Origin: Epiperipatus broadwayi
Lineage: Eukaryota; Onychophora; Udeonychophora; Euonychophora; Peripatidae
Assembly (NCBI GenBank): GCA_028023455.1
Contig: JAQFVV010000031.1
Location: 2,916,001-2,980,000 of the forward strand
Direction: 5' to 3'
DNA: 64,000 nt
Below, piece after piece: positions 52,076-63,591 of this stretch (its first letter is position 1; every line of letters starts with the position of its first letter). Position numbers and translations under genes: made by a program. A model generated the notes under the pieces. The model had not been told where the DNA came from and made no database searches. It saw only the letters and a program-made list of their open reading frames with translations.

Positions 52076-54195
52076 CATTGTCCCTCTTATTGTTAGCATA
52101 TGGCCCCAGGACTGAGGAACTATTATACCAGGACCATTCTAGTTTAGCGATGGAGTCTTACTTTGGACTTTTCCCTCTGGCCTTTTTAGCACTGTGGTGA
52201 TTCCACTTGTAGAGGGTTGCTTATCTCTAGGAATTATTTTCTTCCTGACATTATCCCTAAAATTTCCCCAGGATTGATTAGGAGGCCTAGCCCTATAATT
52301 ATTTCTATACCCATAACTACTAAAATTTCTGATCATTTGTCTGATCACCCAGATTCAGATTAGAGACATTATAATTATACCTGTCCTTAGTGCTCTTGGG
52401 CCTAGTCTCTGAATCTAGCTCTGAAATCTCTAGAGCATCCAGGATTTCTGATGCTTCCTCTATACTGTGGCAATCAGCAGCAATTAGCATTTGTTCAATG
52501 CTTTGGGGAAGATTGTGTCAGAGTATTCTCAGGATTTGGTGCTCTGAGAGGGGAAATGCAGTCAGACTTTTCAACTTAACCACCTGCCCTCTGAAAAATT
52601 GTGTATAGCTACCCTTGGTACCACCATACTTTTCCTGTGTAATCTGGTAGCGCACCTGGTCCTGCCTATCACAGGACTGCCACCACGCCAACTTTTCCTG
52701 TTCATTCAGCCTACACACAGAAAAGAGTTCTTCCAAGATATACAGATACTCTAAGGGGTTCTCCCTGCTCTCCCCACTAAAGGCCTTAATTTTAATTAAA
52801 TTTGAGGTCATTGACCCTCCTACTCTATATTCCTCTCTACTGCTACTTTCTGCCTTATCTATTAATTTTTCACCTTGTGGATTTTTAACTAAAGTAGGCA
52901 TCCTTTTCTCTGGCTGACTATGTTCTGACCTATCCCTACAGTCATCTGGACTGATACTACCATCGTTCTGCCCTGAATTTAGGTTTGACTGATCCTGCAG
53001 CCCTACATTAATACGATCTTTTAATTCCCCTATTTTCTGGTAGAGATCATCCATCTTGGGGTTCATGTACTCCGTGACATATGCCTTCTGGTTCTCCTCA
53101 ACCTTCTCCAACATAACACCCAATTCATGTTGATTCATTCTGGGTCCCTCTTCTAAAGAACTTGACTTGTCTCTTTTCACTATCTCCTCCCTAAAGCTAT
53201 CCATTTGTTTCCCCAATTCTTTCCTAAGATTTTGGTCCATCTGTACACACTCATTGGCCATGCTTCCCTTAACTTCTCATATTTCCTTTTCTAAGCCAAC
53301 AAACTTCTTTTTCATAGTGAGGGCCTGATCTACACAGCTCAAGGTGGCTTCCTTATATGAATCCACTTTGGCTACCACCTCCTCTAATCTAATATTAATT
53401 CCTGCAGAGGTTATTTTGGCATTTTTTTCTATGCATTCTGATATGGATTGGGAGACCAACCCATGGACCTCATTCCTAACTAACTCAATCTCTTATTTTC
53501 TTCAATAGACTGCTCCACTTGAGCCTTTAATGACTGCAATTCCTGACAGCCCTCCTGTTTGGCCACTTCCATAGATCTACACACTCCTTCTATCCTATCC
53601 TCTAATGATGCAAACCTATTTTTACACTCTATGTTGGATTTTTCAATCCTAGTTTCCAAAGCCATAATCAATCAGCTGTTATTTTCACTAGAGTTATCTA
53701 TCTGGGCTTTGAGATCTTCTCTCAAACTTTCTATCCCTTGCTTACTATCTTCTCTCAGGCTTTCTATATTTTTCTCCATCTTCTGTTCTAAACTTTTATG
53801 ACTTTTCTTACTTTCCTCAATCTTTTGTTCTAAATGTTCTATACTTTTATAATTTTTTTTCCATCTTCTGTTCTAAACTTTTATGACTTTTCTTTAAACT
53901 CTTAGTATCCTCTATTAGACTTTCCATACTTTTAAGCATCTGCCTCATCATTATTTCCATCTCTGATGGTGCTTGTTTTGCCATCTGAGTCTGGCCAACT
54001 TCTGGCTCCTCATCTACTTCCACACTTAAGGCAGTATCATGGCCACTAATTTTAGAGGCATCTTCCTCTATTTCCACTCTTCCTTTTTGTTTTTTAAGGA
54101 AAACCTTCATCAGTATAAAAACTATCACTGATCCCTCGGATTGGGACACCCACCTCTTCCATAACATCTTCTGTTGTATTATTTATTTCACTCAT
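52076..54195 (-). pseudogene. Gag with long coiled-coil N-terminus
   Basis: The likely start is the ATG at 54195 (MSEINNTTED), shifted into the next open frame after about 34 codons at an A-rich run. Residues with Lys/Glu/Leu heptads (SMESLIEDTKSLKKSHKSLE and similar) continue through three broken frames (53847-54167, 53480-53671, 53277-53459) into 52518-53261. A capsid-like segment, FSGESRENPLEYLYILEEL, then follows, with TAFPLSEHQILRIL at its end. The last part is basic (GYRNNYRARPPNQSW). I see no CCHC zinc knuckle. DNA encoding the coiled coil is internally repetitive (for example 53776-53810 and 53858-53892). Confidence 0.8.
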
Positions 54196-55483
54196 GTTAT
54201 AAAATTATATATATCCCATCTGTGCTTCCCTGACCACCAAAAATCTACACATCCCTTCCTTGTCTGACACCTATCTTTGACTAACTGACTGATTTGCTTT
54301 TCACCTTATCATGCATTACAAATACAAAAAAAATTTAATGTCCTTATTTGATGAACTACACAACCATAATCTATATAGTGCATGTCTGTCTGCAATAGCC
54401 CAAATTATACATTCATCCATTCTCCTAGAAATCCAACAGATATTGACAGTCCACAGAATGACTAGCAGTTCACAATCTTGAGATAAATAAAAGAATTCAG
54501 TCACAGCACTATAATCACACAATGTATCACAAGCACTCAGAAGATCATCCCAATTCGATCACTATTAACTATCACAACCCTTGATTGAATGATGCAAACT
54601 CTGTTGCAATAAAAGAAGTATTAAGTCTTAGGGGCTAAAATGGATAAACTATGCCTTGCTCTCTCTCTCTTGGAGTCTTATGTGGATAGTATCAAAGAAT
54701 GCCCTGCTTATTAAAAACTACAGAAAACTAAGCCTTGCTCTCTGTCTTGGAGACTTATAGGCTGATATCATGGCAGGACTGCCATTAACTGCTTCATGAT
54801 AAAATAAGAATAACATATTAACTGGATTGGAAAACTATGCCATGCTCTCTCTCTTGGAGACTTATAGACTGATATCATGGCAGGACTGCTGTTAACTGCT
54901 TCATGATAAAATAAAGAAAACATAAATTGGGTTGAAGCAGTGACTGGGTTTGATCATTCATGAGTTACACAAACACATATTTCTCAAGACAATGACAAAA
55001 ACTCTCCACTCATCATCAAAACTGCAATCTAACCAACCAAACTCCAATGATCAACCATCCAATCCAACCTCCAAAATCATAGACTTTTTACAAAATGAAC
55101 TCCCCAAACACACATGAGACTACTATTCCATAATTCATCACTATTACTATGCCTATCCTATCTGGCAATAAATCATTTTAATGTTCCACAAAAAAAATTC
55201 TATTATTTATTTCACCTTTGTCTTAAGTTGTGATATTCATCTACTTTCAAAATTGATAAAAAAAAAACCAAGCTGTTTTATGGCTGTACCCATTTTATCA
55301 TCATCAATGAAAAATTAAATCACACACAAATTTAAACAATACTATATGGCCAAGAAAATTTTGTAAGTAAAAAAAAAAATTTTACTGAAAAAAAATTTAC
55401 TAAAAAAAATTTTCTCTCTTTTTAACCACACATCTCCTATCATTCTATAGACTCCCTTTTTCAGGTATATGGTAAAATATCAA
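54196..55483 (-). other. Long 5' leader of the retrotransposon
   Basis: About 1.3 kb between primer-binding site and gag. It contains about two and a half tandem copies of a unit of about 106 bp: 54725-54830, 54831-54935 and a partial copy from about 54645, each with a TTGGAG(A/T)CTTAT word. No open frame longer than about 70 codons is seen. It may hold packaging or translation signals. Confidence 0.75.
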
Positions 55484-55501
55484 GCCCCAGTTGGGTGTCC
55501 A
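55484..55501 (-). other. Primer-binding site (tRNA-Lys-like)
   Basis: On the minus strand TGGACACCCAACTGGGGC lies two bases after the LTR end. It resembles the tRNA-Lys(1,2) complement TGGCGCCCAACGTGGGGC with a few changes including one deletion. The match identifies the transcription direction; the primer assignment is moderate. Confidence 0.8.
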
Positions 55502-55502
55502 T

Positions 55503-58500
55503 TGTAACATATTAAAGAGAAATTCAATTGTATATTAAAATATCATTGGATTGTCAAAAATTCAAATATTATATTCATTGTAACATAATAATGTGATAAA
55601 ACATCCAAATATATTAAATAATTATGAAAAGATTCAAATATAAATATTTAGCTTAATAAATGAAAAGCATTGTAGCTTAAATTAAATTATGAGAAGAATA
55701 CCTGAGTAGTGGCTATTAAACAAAAAGGTCAGACTGAGTTAGCAATCATATTCAGGGTCATTGGATTAAATGAAACATACTTCTATAATTAGATTCCTCA
55801 AGATATCACAATATCAATAATTATAAACAAATTATTAATAACAACTATTATAACTCAGGTATATGGAAATCACATGAGGTGAGTACACTAGTAACTCAAT
55901 AAAATATCTGCTCAGGTATACAGACAGTAGATTTTATCCACTTTCATTTCTTGGTTTGATGTCAAGTGCATATCCAAACAAATACCCAGTGAATATGGTC
56001 TAGCAGGGCACCACTAGATTATTTGAATCTAGACACAGTTATATCTAATACCCTTTCACATGTACTGGGTTTGAATCTCTTTTGGTACCTTATTTCTTAC
56101 AAAATGTATGATTTTGATTTTAGACCCATAGCACTGTTTGCACTAATATTTAAGTAAACACCTAGGTAACATAAAACATCTTTAAACTGAAGTGGAATTC
56201 ATTAGACATAAATCATTTCTTAGACCTTAGCATAACAAATGTGTTTCAATATTTTTTTATAAGTTTTACTAGCTCAGATTACTATTAATTTAGGAGGCAA
56301 TTCACTCATCCTTGCATGAAATAGATGATGGGATGGTGGTTATAATAATACTAAGAAATCACTAAATATTATGGAATCAATATTTATTTATGGCCTTTAA
56401 ACATATTAATTAAAACGTTGATGATGATGATGATGATCATCATAATGATGACAATAATGACAATGGTTTTAACCACAGGTTTAGGATGAAGCCTAAAGAT
56501 AAAATGTAATTTTTATAAAGAAATTCATAATTATTGTTAATCTTAGCATATTTAATCATATCTTAAACAACTAATATTCAACCATCAATGATGAATTATT
56601 CACACTTGATAAAGACTACTCTTAATGAAATATATACACCTCATTTAATAACATAAACTAATATTTATTACTGCATTCCTAACCCATCGATGATGAATGA
56701 TCACACTTGATAAAGACTACTCTTAATGAAATATACACACCTCGTTTAATAACATAAACTAATATTTATTACTGCATTTCTAACATATACACAAAAATTT
56801 CTATATTTACATGAAAATTTATATTGACAATAACAACAATAATCATAATCGACTGTTTTAAAATCATAACATTAAATTTTAAATTCTTCCCCCTTTCCCG
56901 TAAATGTATTTCAAAAGTATATTGTATTAAATTGGGTAACCAATTTGTTAAAATGTTCCATCCACAAGAAAAGTATTTCATATAAAAAAAATATTCACTC
57001 ATTGGCACACATACCTTATAATCTAACATGTAAGCAGAATGTTACAAAAAAATGTTAGTAGAATTGAAAGAGCAAGTTTTACCAAACTAGTTTTAAATCA
57101 TTTTCTCCCCCTCCCTTCTACCTCTGAAATGCTATACTTTCTTAAAAGAAAATAATTTAATATTTTAACACTGCTTATTACTTCACATTCACACACAATT
57201 ATACACATGTAAAAATATTATTATGTAGGTGTGTGTTTACCCCATAAAAAACCAAAATATTATTTAAAACCAAAATAATAATACAAAAAATTATTTTACA
57301 CATTAATATTTCATAACTGTAAATCAATAAACAAATAATTTTGATTAAATAATTTTATTTAAATAATTTTATTTAAAAGTTCTTTAAATAAACTATACCA
57401 CTTTATTGCTAAAATTTTATTAAGACTCTGATATCATAAAGAAAATAGATATAAAAAGTCATAATACCGATCCTTTGTTTTGTGGCGAACTTCCAAGGGC
57501 TCAAACTTATCTTGTATAATGTCTATATTTCTGCAGCTACCATTTCCATTTTACTTTGGAACAATCTCTTTCTTGAGGTGTATAACTATTTGATGATGAT
57601 GATTCAAATACGGTTATTTGCTTTAGTGGACAATTTAGAAATTCTTATACTGATTTAAAATTTTTCCGTTCAGCATGATTCTCATTGTGGATGAAATACA
57701 GCAGTTGTTTTCACATTGTAATTTTTCTGGGGTTCAAACTCAGTTACTAGAACAATTAATTGGATTTGATGATTAATATTTATCAGTAGATTAATTCATC
57801 TTTCTGATCTCTTTTGAATGCAGGTGAATGTTTTCTTCTTTCCAGCTAAAAACATCTTATTTCTCTGATCAGTTGAAAGGTGTAGAATATTATTTTTCAG
57901 ACAAGACATCTTTTCCTTCCTATATGATCTGTGGCTCCGTGACGGTCAGGTAAAAGATGAGACATATATATAATTTTTCTACCCCGTCATTTTTATATTT
58001 TCAACATTCAAAACTTGATATAAAAAAATGATTTAAAAAAAAAATTATCTAGCAGAACTACAAATGTTTGTCTGCTTTAGTTTCAATAATTTTTAAAAAG
58101 TCTCTCTCACAATATATTATAATAACAATAATCTAATAGCTCAACTGATTTTTTAGACTCCTTTTATATCCAATTTTTGAGTCAACTCACCCAATTATAG
58201 TGATAGTGTGAATTGCTATTTTTGACCAACTCAAAAAATCACACACCTGGTTTTCAGACACTTTTGTCTTTAAAAAAATAGACTTAATCCTTTTTTCTTT
58301 TTCATGTATATCTGTAATATCTAAAATTGGAGTTTATTTCCTTTAATCTTAAGATGAGACAATTTCAAAATTAGAGTTCCCACCAAGCTTAAGCTCCCAA
58401 AATGACAACCAATCATTTATAAAAACAAAATTGCTACAAAAACAGATATCTGATTCAAACGATTTTCTCCCTTCTTCCTTTCAATATATAATAAATGTAA

Positions 58501-59014
58501 ATTTTAGTATGTAATGTACACACATACTGTCATTACAATAATCTAATTGCCAGCTTAGTAATTATAACCCCAATATTCAAAATTAAATCTGTAACTTTTA
58601 AATGCCAATTACAATTATAGAAAAGCAAAAATAGAAGTATAGAATAAGATATTAAAATTGATCAAGCATAGGTTAGTTTTAAAGAAAGTTAAAATGTTTA
58701 ATATTTGAAATATAAAACAATTAAATAGCTTTGCCTAGATATGTGTAACTTTTCTTTTTAGCAGAAAAATTTATTATTGAATAGTTTAAATGTGTGTATT
58801 ACCTTTCTATCAACACACAAACAAATAAAGAATATAATTGGTGACCCACTCTCTTTCTGTCTAAAGCTTTTAGAACTGGATCTTGTAGGGTTTAAACTTG
58901 GATGCCTTACAGCTTCCTTTATTATTATATAAAAATGTGATGATGATTTTGGTTTTACATTTTCTTACACGCACATTACTATAAATTTAGCTAATGACTA
59001 AATCGTAATGGCAC
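55503..59014 (-). repeat. 5' LTR (right copy)
   Basis: The inner end begins TGTAACATATTAAAG on the plus strand (TG...CA ends on the element). It matches the left LTR throughout, with a private tandem duplication of about 105 bp (about 56582-56687 and 56690-56785) and shorter indels. The outer end reads TGGCAC and then TA repeats, where the partner LTR has TGGCACAACA, so about four terminal bases have been lost or replaced. Confidence 0.93.
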
Positions 59015-59799
59015 TATATATATATATATATATAACTAATCATTTGGAATCATTATTTTTCTTATTTAATAAATATTATTACATTTTAATTAAACATTAA
59101 AATGTATGTAACTATGATTATACTAAAAGGTTTCACCATAATGTCAATGCCAAATAGAGACTCTTTGCTTCTCTGCTGTGCAATGCTGGCCAAAAGAAAT
59201 AAAATAGATCGGTATCATCAGGATTGTTGCTCATAAGTTGGTATATCTGGAAAATGGCCAAATAAGACAGAGTTCATGAGTGCTTCTGACCTGTGGATCT
59301 CACACATTATTGGACTTGAGATACTTTTGCTTAGATTCTAGATCTTGTTATATGAACATACAAAACTGACTGGTACAATATATATATATATATTAATCTT
59401 ATATTTAGCCTAGAAAGAGTTAAATAGGCAATATGACGATTAAATTTTTTTTATTAGCTTAAATAATGATAACCCTTTAGTTAATAAACTTTACTATTCT
59501 AAGCTGTATAAAATTTACTAATATATTTTAAGTCATCTTAGTAAAATATATAATAAAAATATATTTAAATGCTAACTTCTTAATAAAATAAATATAGCTA
59601 GTAATTAAAATAAAATTAATTATATTTTATTTGTTTCAATCCATGAATTGCACTGGATGGTTATTTTCATAAGTGACTTTATCTCACTTACAAACCATTA
59701 TTTTTAATATTATTTTGCCGATTTTATGGTTATTTTATTGAGAAAATCTTAATAATGCTGCCATCTTTAGAATTTACTTATAACTAATAATTCAATAAT
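59015..59799. other. Spacer right of the retrotransposon
   Basis: It starts with a TA run (to about 59034). A less AT-rich patch at about 59150-59350 has no open frame or recognised motif. A short TA run lies near 59380. Confidence 0.45.
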
Positions 59800-60610
59800 A
59801 TTTAAATTTAACCTTTTAACCGCTAATTTTATCATTGGTTGTATCAGATAAAAATCAAATCTTTTAATTGGCCAACTCACAAACTGAAGACAAAGCCTAT
59901 TGCTAAAACATATTCGCCTATAATATTAAATTCAACTCAGATACGTTTATAAAAAGTATATAATTAATTTTTCAGGTCATGAAAAAAACGAAAGTTCTTT
60001 CAAAAATAAATTGCTATTTATTTATTCTAAAATATTCAATATCGGCAACATAAAAGTTATAATGTAAACAAAAAGATCGACTTTTACGTTATAGAAAAGT
60101 AAATATTTCTTTTTACTACAACTTCAATATTTGGACTAAAATCTTCAATATTTTTCGAAAATAATTTTGTTTTTTTATTATTCTCTCTGAAAATTATGTT
60201 TAATTTCCATAAATATTATTTAATAATAATTTAAATCGTATTCGAAATGAAAATCTCAGCGTTTTTCTTTATTTTCTTTGATCAGGCAGTTTCTTTGTTC
60301 TTTCCAGCCAATCAGAATGTCTTTTTCGGCTGAGAGCATGCTAAGAACCAATCACAAATAATGTTCCTTCTTTGTTTAGGTTTAAATGCCTTTTTTTTCT
60401 ATTTTTTACTTCTAAAATAAATCAGAAGATGTCATCATCGTACAGAACTTTTAAAAACGAATTCAATACGTATTTAACGAATATTTTCGTATAAAAACTG
60501 GCTGAGTTAGAGTGATTTCAGATGTCGACGAGGAGCCTCGTAAAAAACAGTCTTTTGCTTAATGGTATAACAATGATGTAAGCATTGCATTTCCAGGCAC
60601 TGATTGGTTG
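59800..60610 (+). repeat. Copy 2 of the CCAAT-bearing repeat, better preserved
   Basis: It corresponds to 42440-43380 block by block. It keeps more CpG sites and has two CCAAT motifs (60308-60315 and 60348-60355), a GTATAAAA at 60489-60496 and an inverted CCAAT (ATTGG) near 60603. These give it a promoter-like look, but no coding exon follows within view. It may instead be a transposon fragment with its own promoter. Confidence 0.6.
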
Positions 60611-62293
60611 TTTCTTCTATTTTTTTTACCAGAGATAACCTGTCAATAAATTTTGTCAGTTCAGAAACATATGTTTTCTAAACTTTGTTTTTGTACATTT
60701 ATAATTTTTTCACAAAATTTGTGTGAAATATAAATTATTTTAGAAAAAGAATTCAGGTTTTATTAGAAATTGTTTACTTTTATATGAAGGCAAAGTAACA
60801 AAGAAAGATTAACAAAATACAGCTTCAATTTGAATAACAAACATAGTTTTATGTTTATCATTTATTTTTTAAAAAACTTTTATTCACTTTAATAATCTAA
60901 TTAATTATTAATTTGCATTTTAGAAACTAAAATATAACAAATATAGTTTTAAAAGATAAATGTATATTTACTGCTGATACTACAATTGACCAATGAAAAG
61001 TGTGGAACTTTAAATGAATCTGCCAATAGGGATTTTATATTATTAAAAAGTTAATTAATGTCTAGATGTCTCAGGATTAAATCTATTTTTAGATATCCTG
61101 ATTAATAAAAGGTCAAGGTTGTATCAGTTAATTTACAAACTCCACATCTTTATTAAGTGCTGATTGATTAAGTAAGACCACATGATAAACTTTGCTGTAT
61201 ATGGAAAAATAAATTATTACTCTAATGGTAACTTTTTTTAAAAAAAAGATTAACTTTAATTAAATATTATTTTTTTTATTTTAATAATGTGTTACTAAAG
61301 CTTTAAAAATCATTTAAGAGATTTACTTTGGATCATGCATGCTCTTACTGCCAATGGACAATGTCTTTCTGCTTTATTGTTTTGGAAGAATCTCCAAAGC
61401 ATTTTAAATATGAGGAAATACTACAATAGACTGCTAAGCTGAAGAAGTGATTCCTATGTTTGTTTTACTGTTTCTATAAACTTTTAGTTAATTCTACACT
61501 TTATTTTTAAAAAGCAATTAATTGACATTTTGTTTTTCAAAGAATGAAAAGTTATATAAATTAATTATAAAGATTAATATTATTGTTTTTATACTCTACT
61601 AATTTCCTTACTTTAAGAAAAGTTATTTATTAGTGAACAATTTTAAAATGTTTTAAAACATTAATTGTTGAATAATTGTTATTACAATAAATGGCTTTTA
61701 AAATTATTATAGTTACAGCTATTAAAATAAATGCTATAATGAATTATTTCAAAATTATCAGAAAACCAAATGAGGAAATGAAACATAATCATTTTAAAAG
61801 TATTTATTTACTTAAGATAAAAAGTAATATTATTCCTATTTATCTTTTTATAGCTTCAAAAAATACATTGTAAAGTCATGTTTCATCTAATACAAACAAA
61901 ACATTATCTTGAAATTCATTGATTTATCTAGCTAAAATATGTTTATTATTTTACAGAAGAGAAATAATCTGAAATGTGCATCATTTTAATAATCCTGTTA
62001 GACTACTGTATAAACTTTTATTTTGGAAGATTCTTTCTTATCTGCTTATTTAAAATTTTGCCTTTACTTTATTCTTTTTAAAAATTTAAATGCAGACAAA
62101 ATTCCTGCTTTTATTTATTTATTCATTTACTATTTATGCATTTTTTGTTTTATGAAGAATGGTCAAACTACTAAGTTTAGGTAATTATTGTCATTTTATT
62201 TAAGTGAAGGACTCATCAAACTCTGACTTTATTAAAATGGTATAACATAAGTGTAGTGTGTTTTAAAAATTGATATTACTATTTTATTATAAT
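60611..62293. other. AT-rich spacer, no gene seen
   Basis: The open frame at 61691-61873 is Lys/Ile/Asn-rich without motif and is taken as chance. Confidence 0.5.
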
Positions 62294-63591
62294 TACACCT
62301 GGGTCTTGTTTTATGCGGTAGATAGGTTCCTCAGAAAACATGCACAAAAGAAATTGCACAAAAATAGACTTAACTTACCTTGAAAAATGGGAAATATGTA
62401 CTGTAATTTTTCAAAATTCGCATAAAAGAAAAGCAACAATGTAAAATTACTTTAAAATTTGCATTAAAAAAAATAAAAAAATAAAATATGACTAATGAAA
62501 AATTTCAAATTTGAAAAAAATTGATACAATACAATTTTTTTTACTTTTTTTATTAACTACAGTATTTAATTTTATTCAAGACAATATATTTTATGCATAA
62601 TTTACATTTTTATACATGTACAGTATTTTAATCATTATCGCTTTTGCGACATCAGATTCATCACAAGAAAAAATACAACTAGTGCCAACTTCATTTTTTT
62701 AAATTGGTCTTATAGTGGATTCACCCAAATTAAAATGTTTCCAATCGGTGTTGATCCTTCCCATTTCACTAAGCAATCTAAAATTAAAACTTTTGTTTCC
62801 AAAGAAATTCATTTTCATGGGTTTTTTCCCTCTCCATTAGGGTAAACTAAAAGTTTAAAATAAAAGTAAGAACTTAGACTTACGATAATAAAAAGACACC
62901 GACTCACCACTATAGGGCAAAATTTAATTAAAACTAACAATTAAAAATTAAATTCTTATTTTTATCTTTAATTTTTTAATTTTCAATTCCGTTTAAAAAT
63001 CAAATTTCATTTCACATCACATTAATTTCAGTTCATGTAATTTTTAATTACAATTAAAAATCAGATTTTAATTATGCCCACCACTGTTACTCACCTTTTA
63101 AAAATAAACTTGCAGACACTAAATGATTAATTGATTATGTATTCTTTTTTAAAAAAGCAAAAATAGAATGTGGTTTAAAATGCAAAAACAGCAACATGCA
63201 TAGTATAGGCATCTATAACGTTTGAACAGATATACATTATAATCTTTTAAAATTTAATGTGTGTATATAAAATGGGGAAATCCTAATTTTAAATGAATTA
63301 TGAACTTCTTTATTGCATAAAGTCTATTACAGTACTATTATAAAGTGCTGAAAATATTGAAAGTATTAGAAGGAAGTTGAACTCTGATAATGTGCTATTA
63401 CTTTAAATATAACACGAGTGCTTGAAATTTATAATATTTAAAGTAATAGCGCATTATTGGAGCTCGACTTTTAATCTAATAATTTTTATCGCATAAAAGA
63501 AAACCACATACAAAGATATTAAGAAGAAACATGAATCGCATAATTTCAAAATCGCATTAAATAAATCCGCATAAAACAAGACCCAGGTGTA
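62294..63591. mobile_element. Pogo/Tigger-like TIR element, non-autonomous
   Basis: The left end CACCTGGGTCTTGTTTTATG (from 62296) is the exact reverse complement of the right end up to 63589, and the inverted match runs for at least 23 bases through GCGG. TA flanks both sides (62294-62295 and 63590-63591), the target duplication of the Tc1/mariner-pogo group. The subterminal sequence with TTTTATGCGG and AGGTTCCTCAGAAAA is of the kind seen in Tigger-type elements. No transposase frame is visible, so it is probably a deletion derivative or MITE; eroded coding traces cannot be excluded. Confidence 0.8.
63375..63471. repeat. Imperfect hairpin inside the TIR element
   Basis: AGTTGAACTCTGATAATG and the following GCTATTACTTTAAATAT (about 63376-63410) pair with the reverse complement at about 63434-63470; a few mismatches occur. 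It lies near the right end and could be a nested foldback. Confidence 0.75.

Larger units (their letters stand above)
45127..59014 (-). mobile_element. Ty3/Gypsy LTR retrotransposon with 3.5-kb LTRs
   Basis: Two direct repeats of about 3.5 kb (to 48666 on the left and from 55503 on the right) enclose about 6.8 kb that encode, on the minus strand, gag, retropepsin, reverse transcriptase-RNase H and integrase in that order, the Ty3/Gypsy arrangement. A primer-binding site touches the right LTR and a polypurine tract touches the left LTR. The integrase C-terminus has a GPF-type motif and no chromodomain is seen. Only about 190 bp separate pol from the 3' LTR, so no envelope gene is present. The coding region has several stops and frameshifts. 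Both outer ends dissolve into TA microsatellite. Confidence 0.95.

Noticed and set aside
45139-59014. Segmental duplication as the origin of the two 3.5-kb repeats
   Set aside because: A primer-binding site and a polypurine tract sit exactly at the inner edges, and gag-pol lies between them, which identifies the repeats as LTRs.
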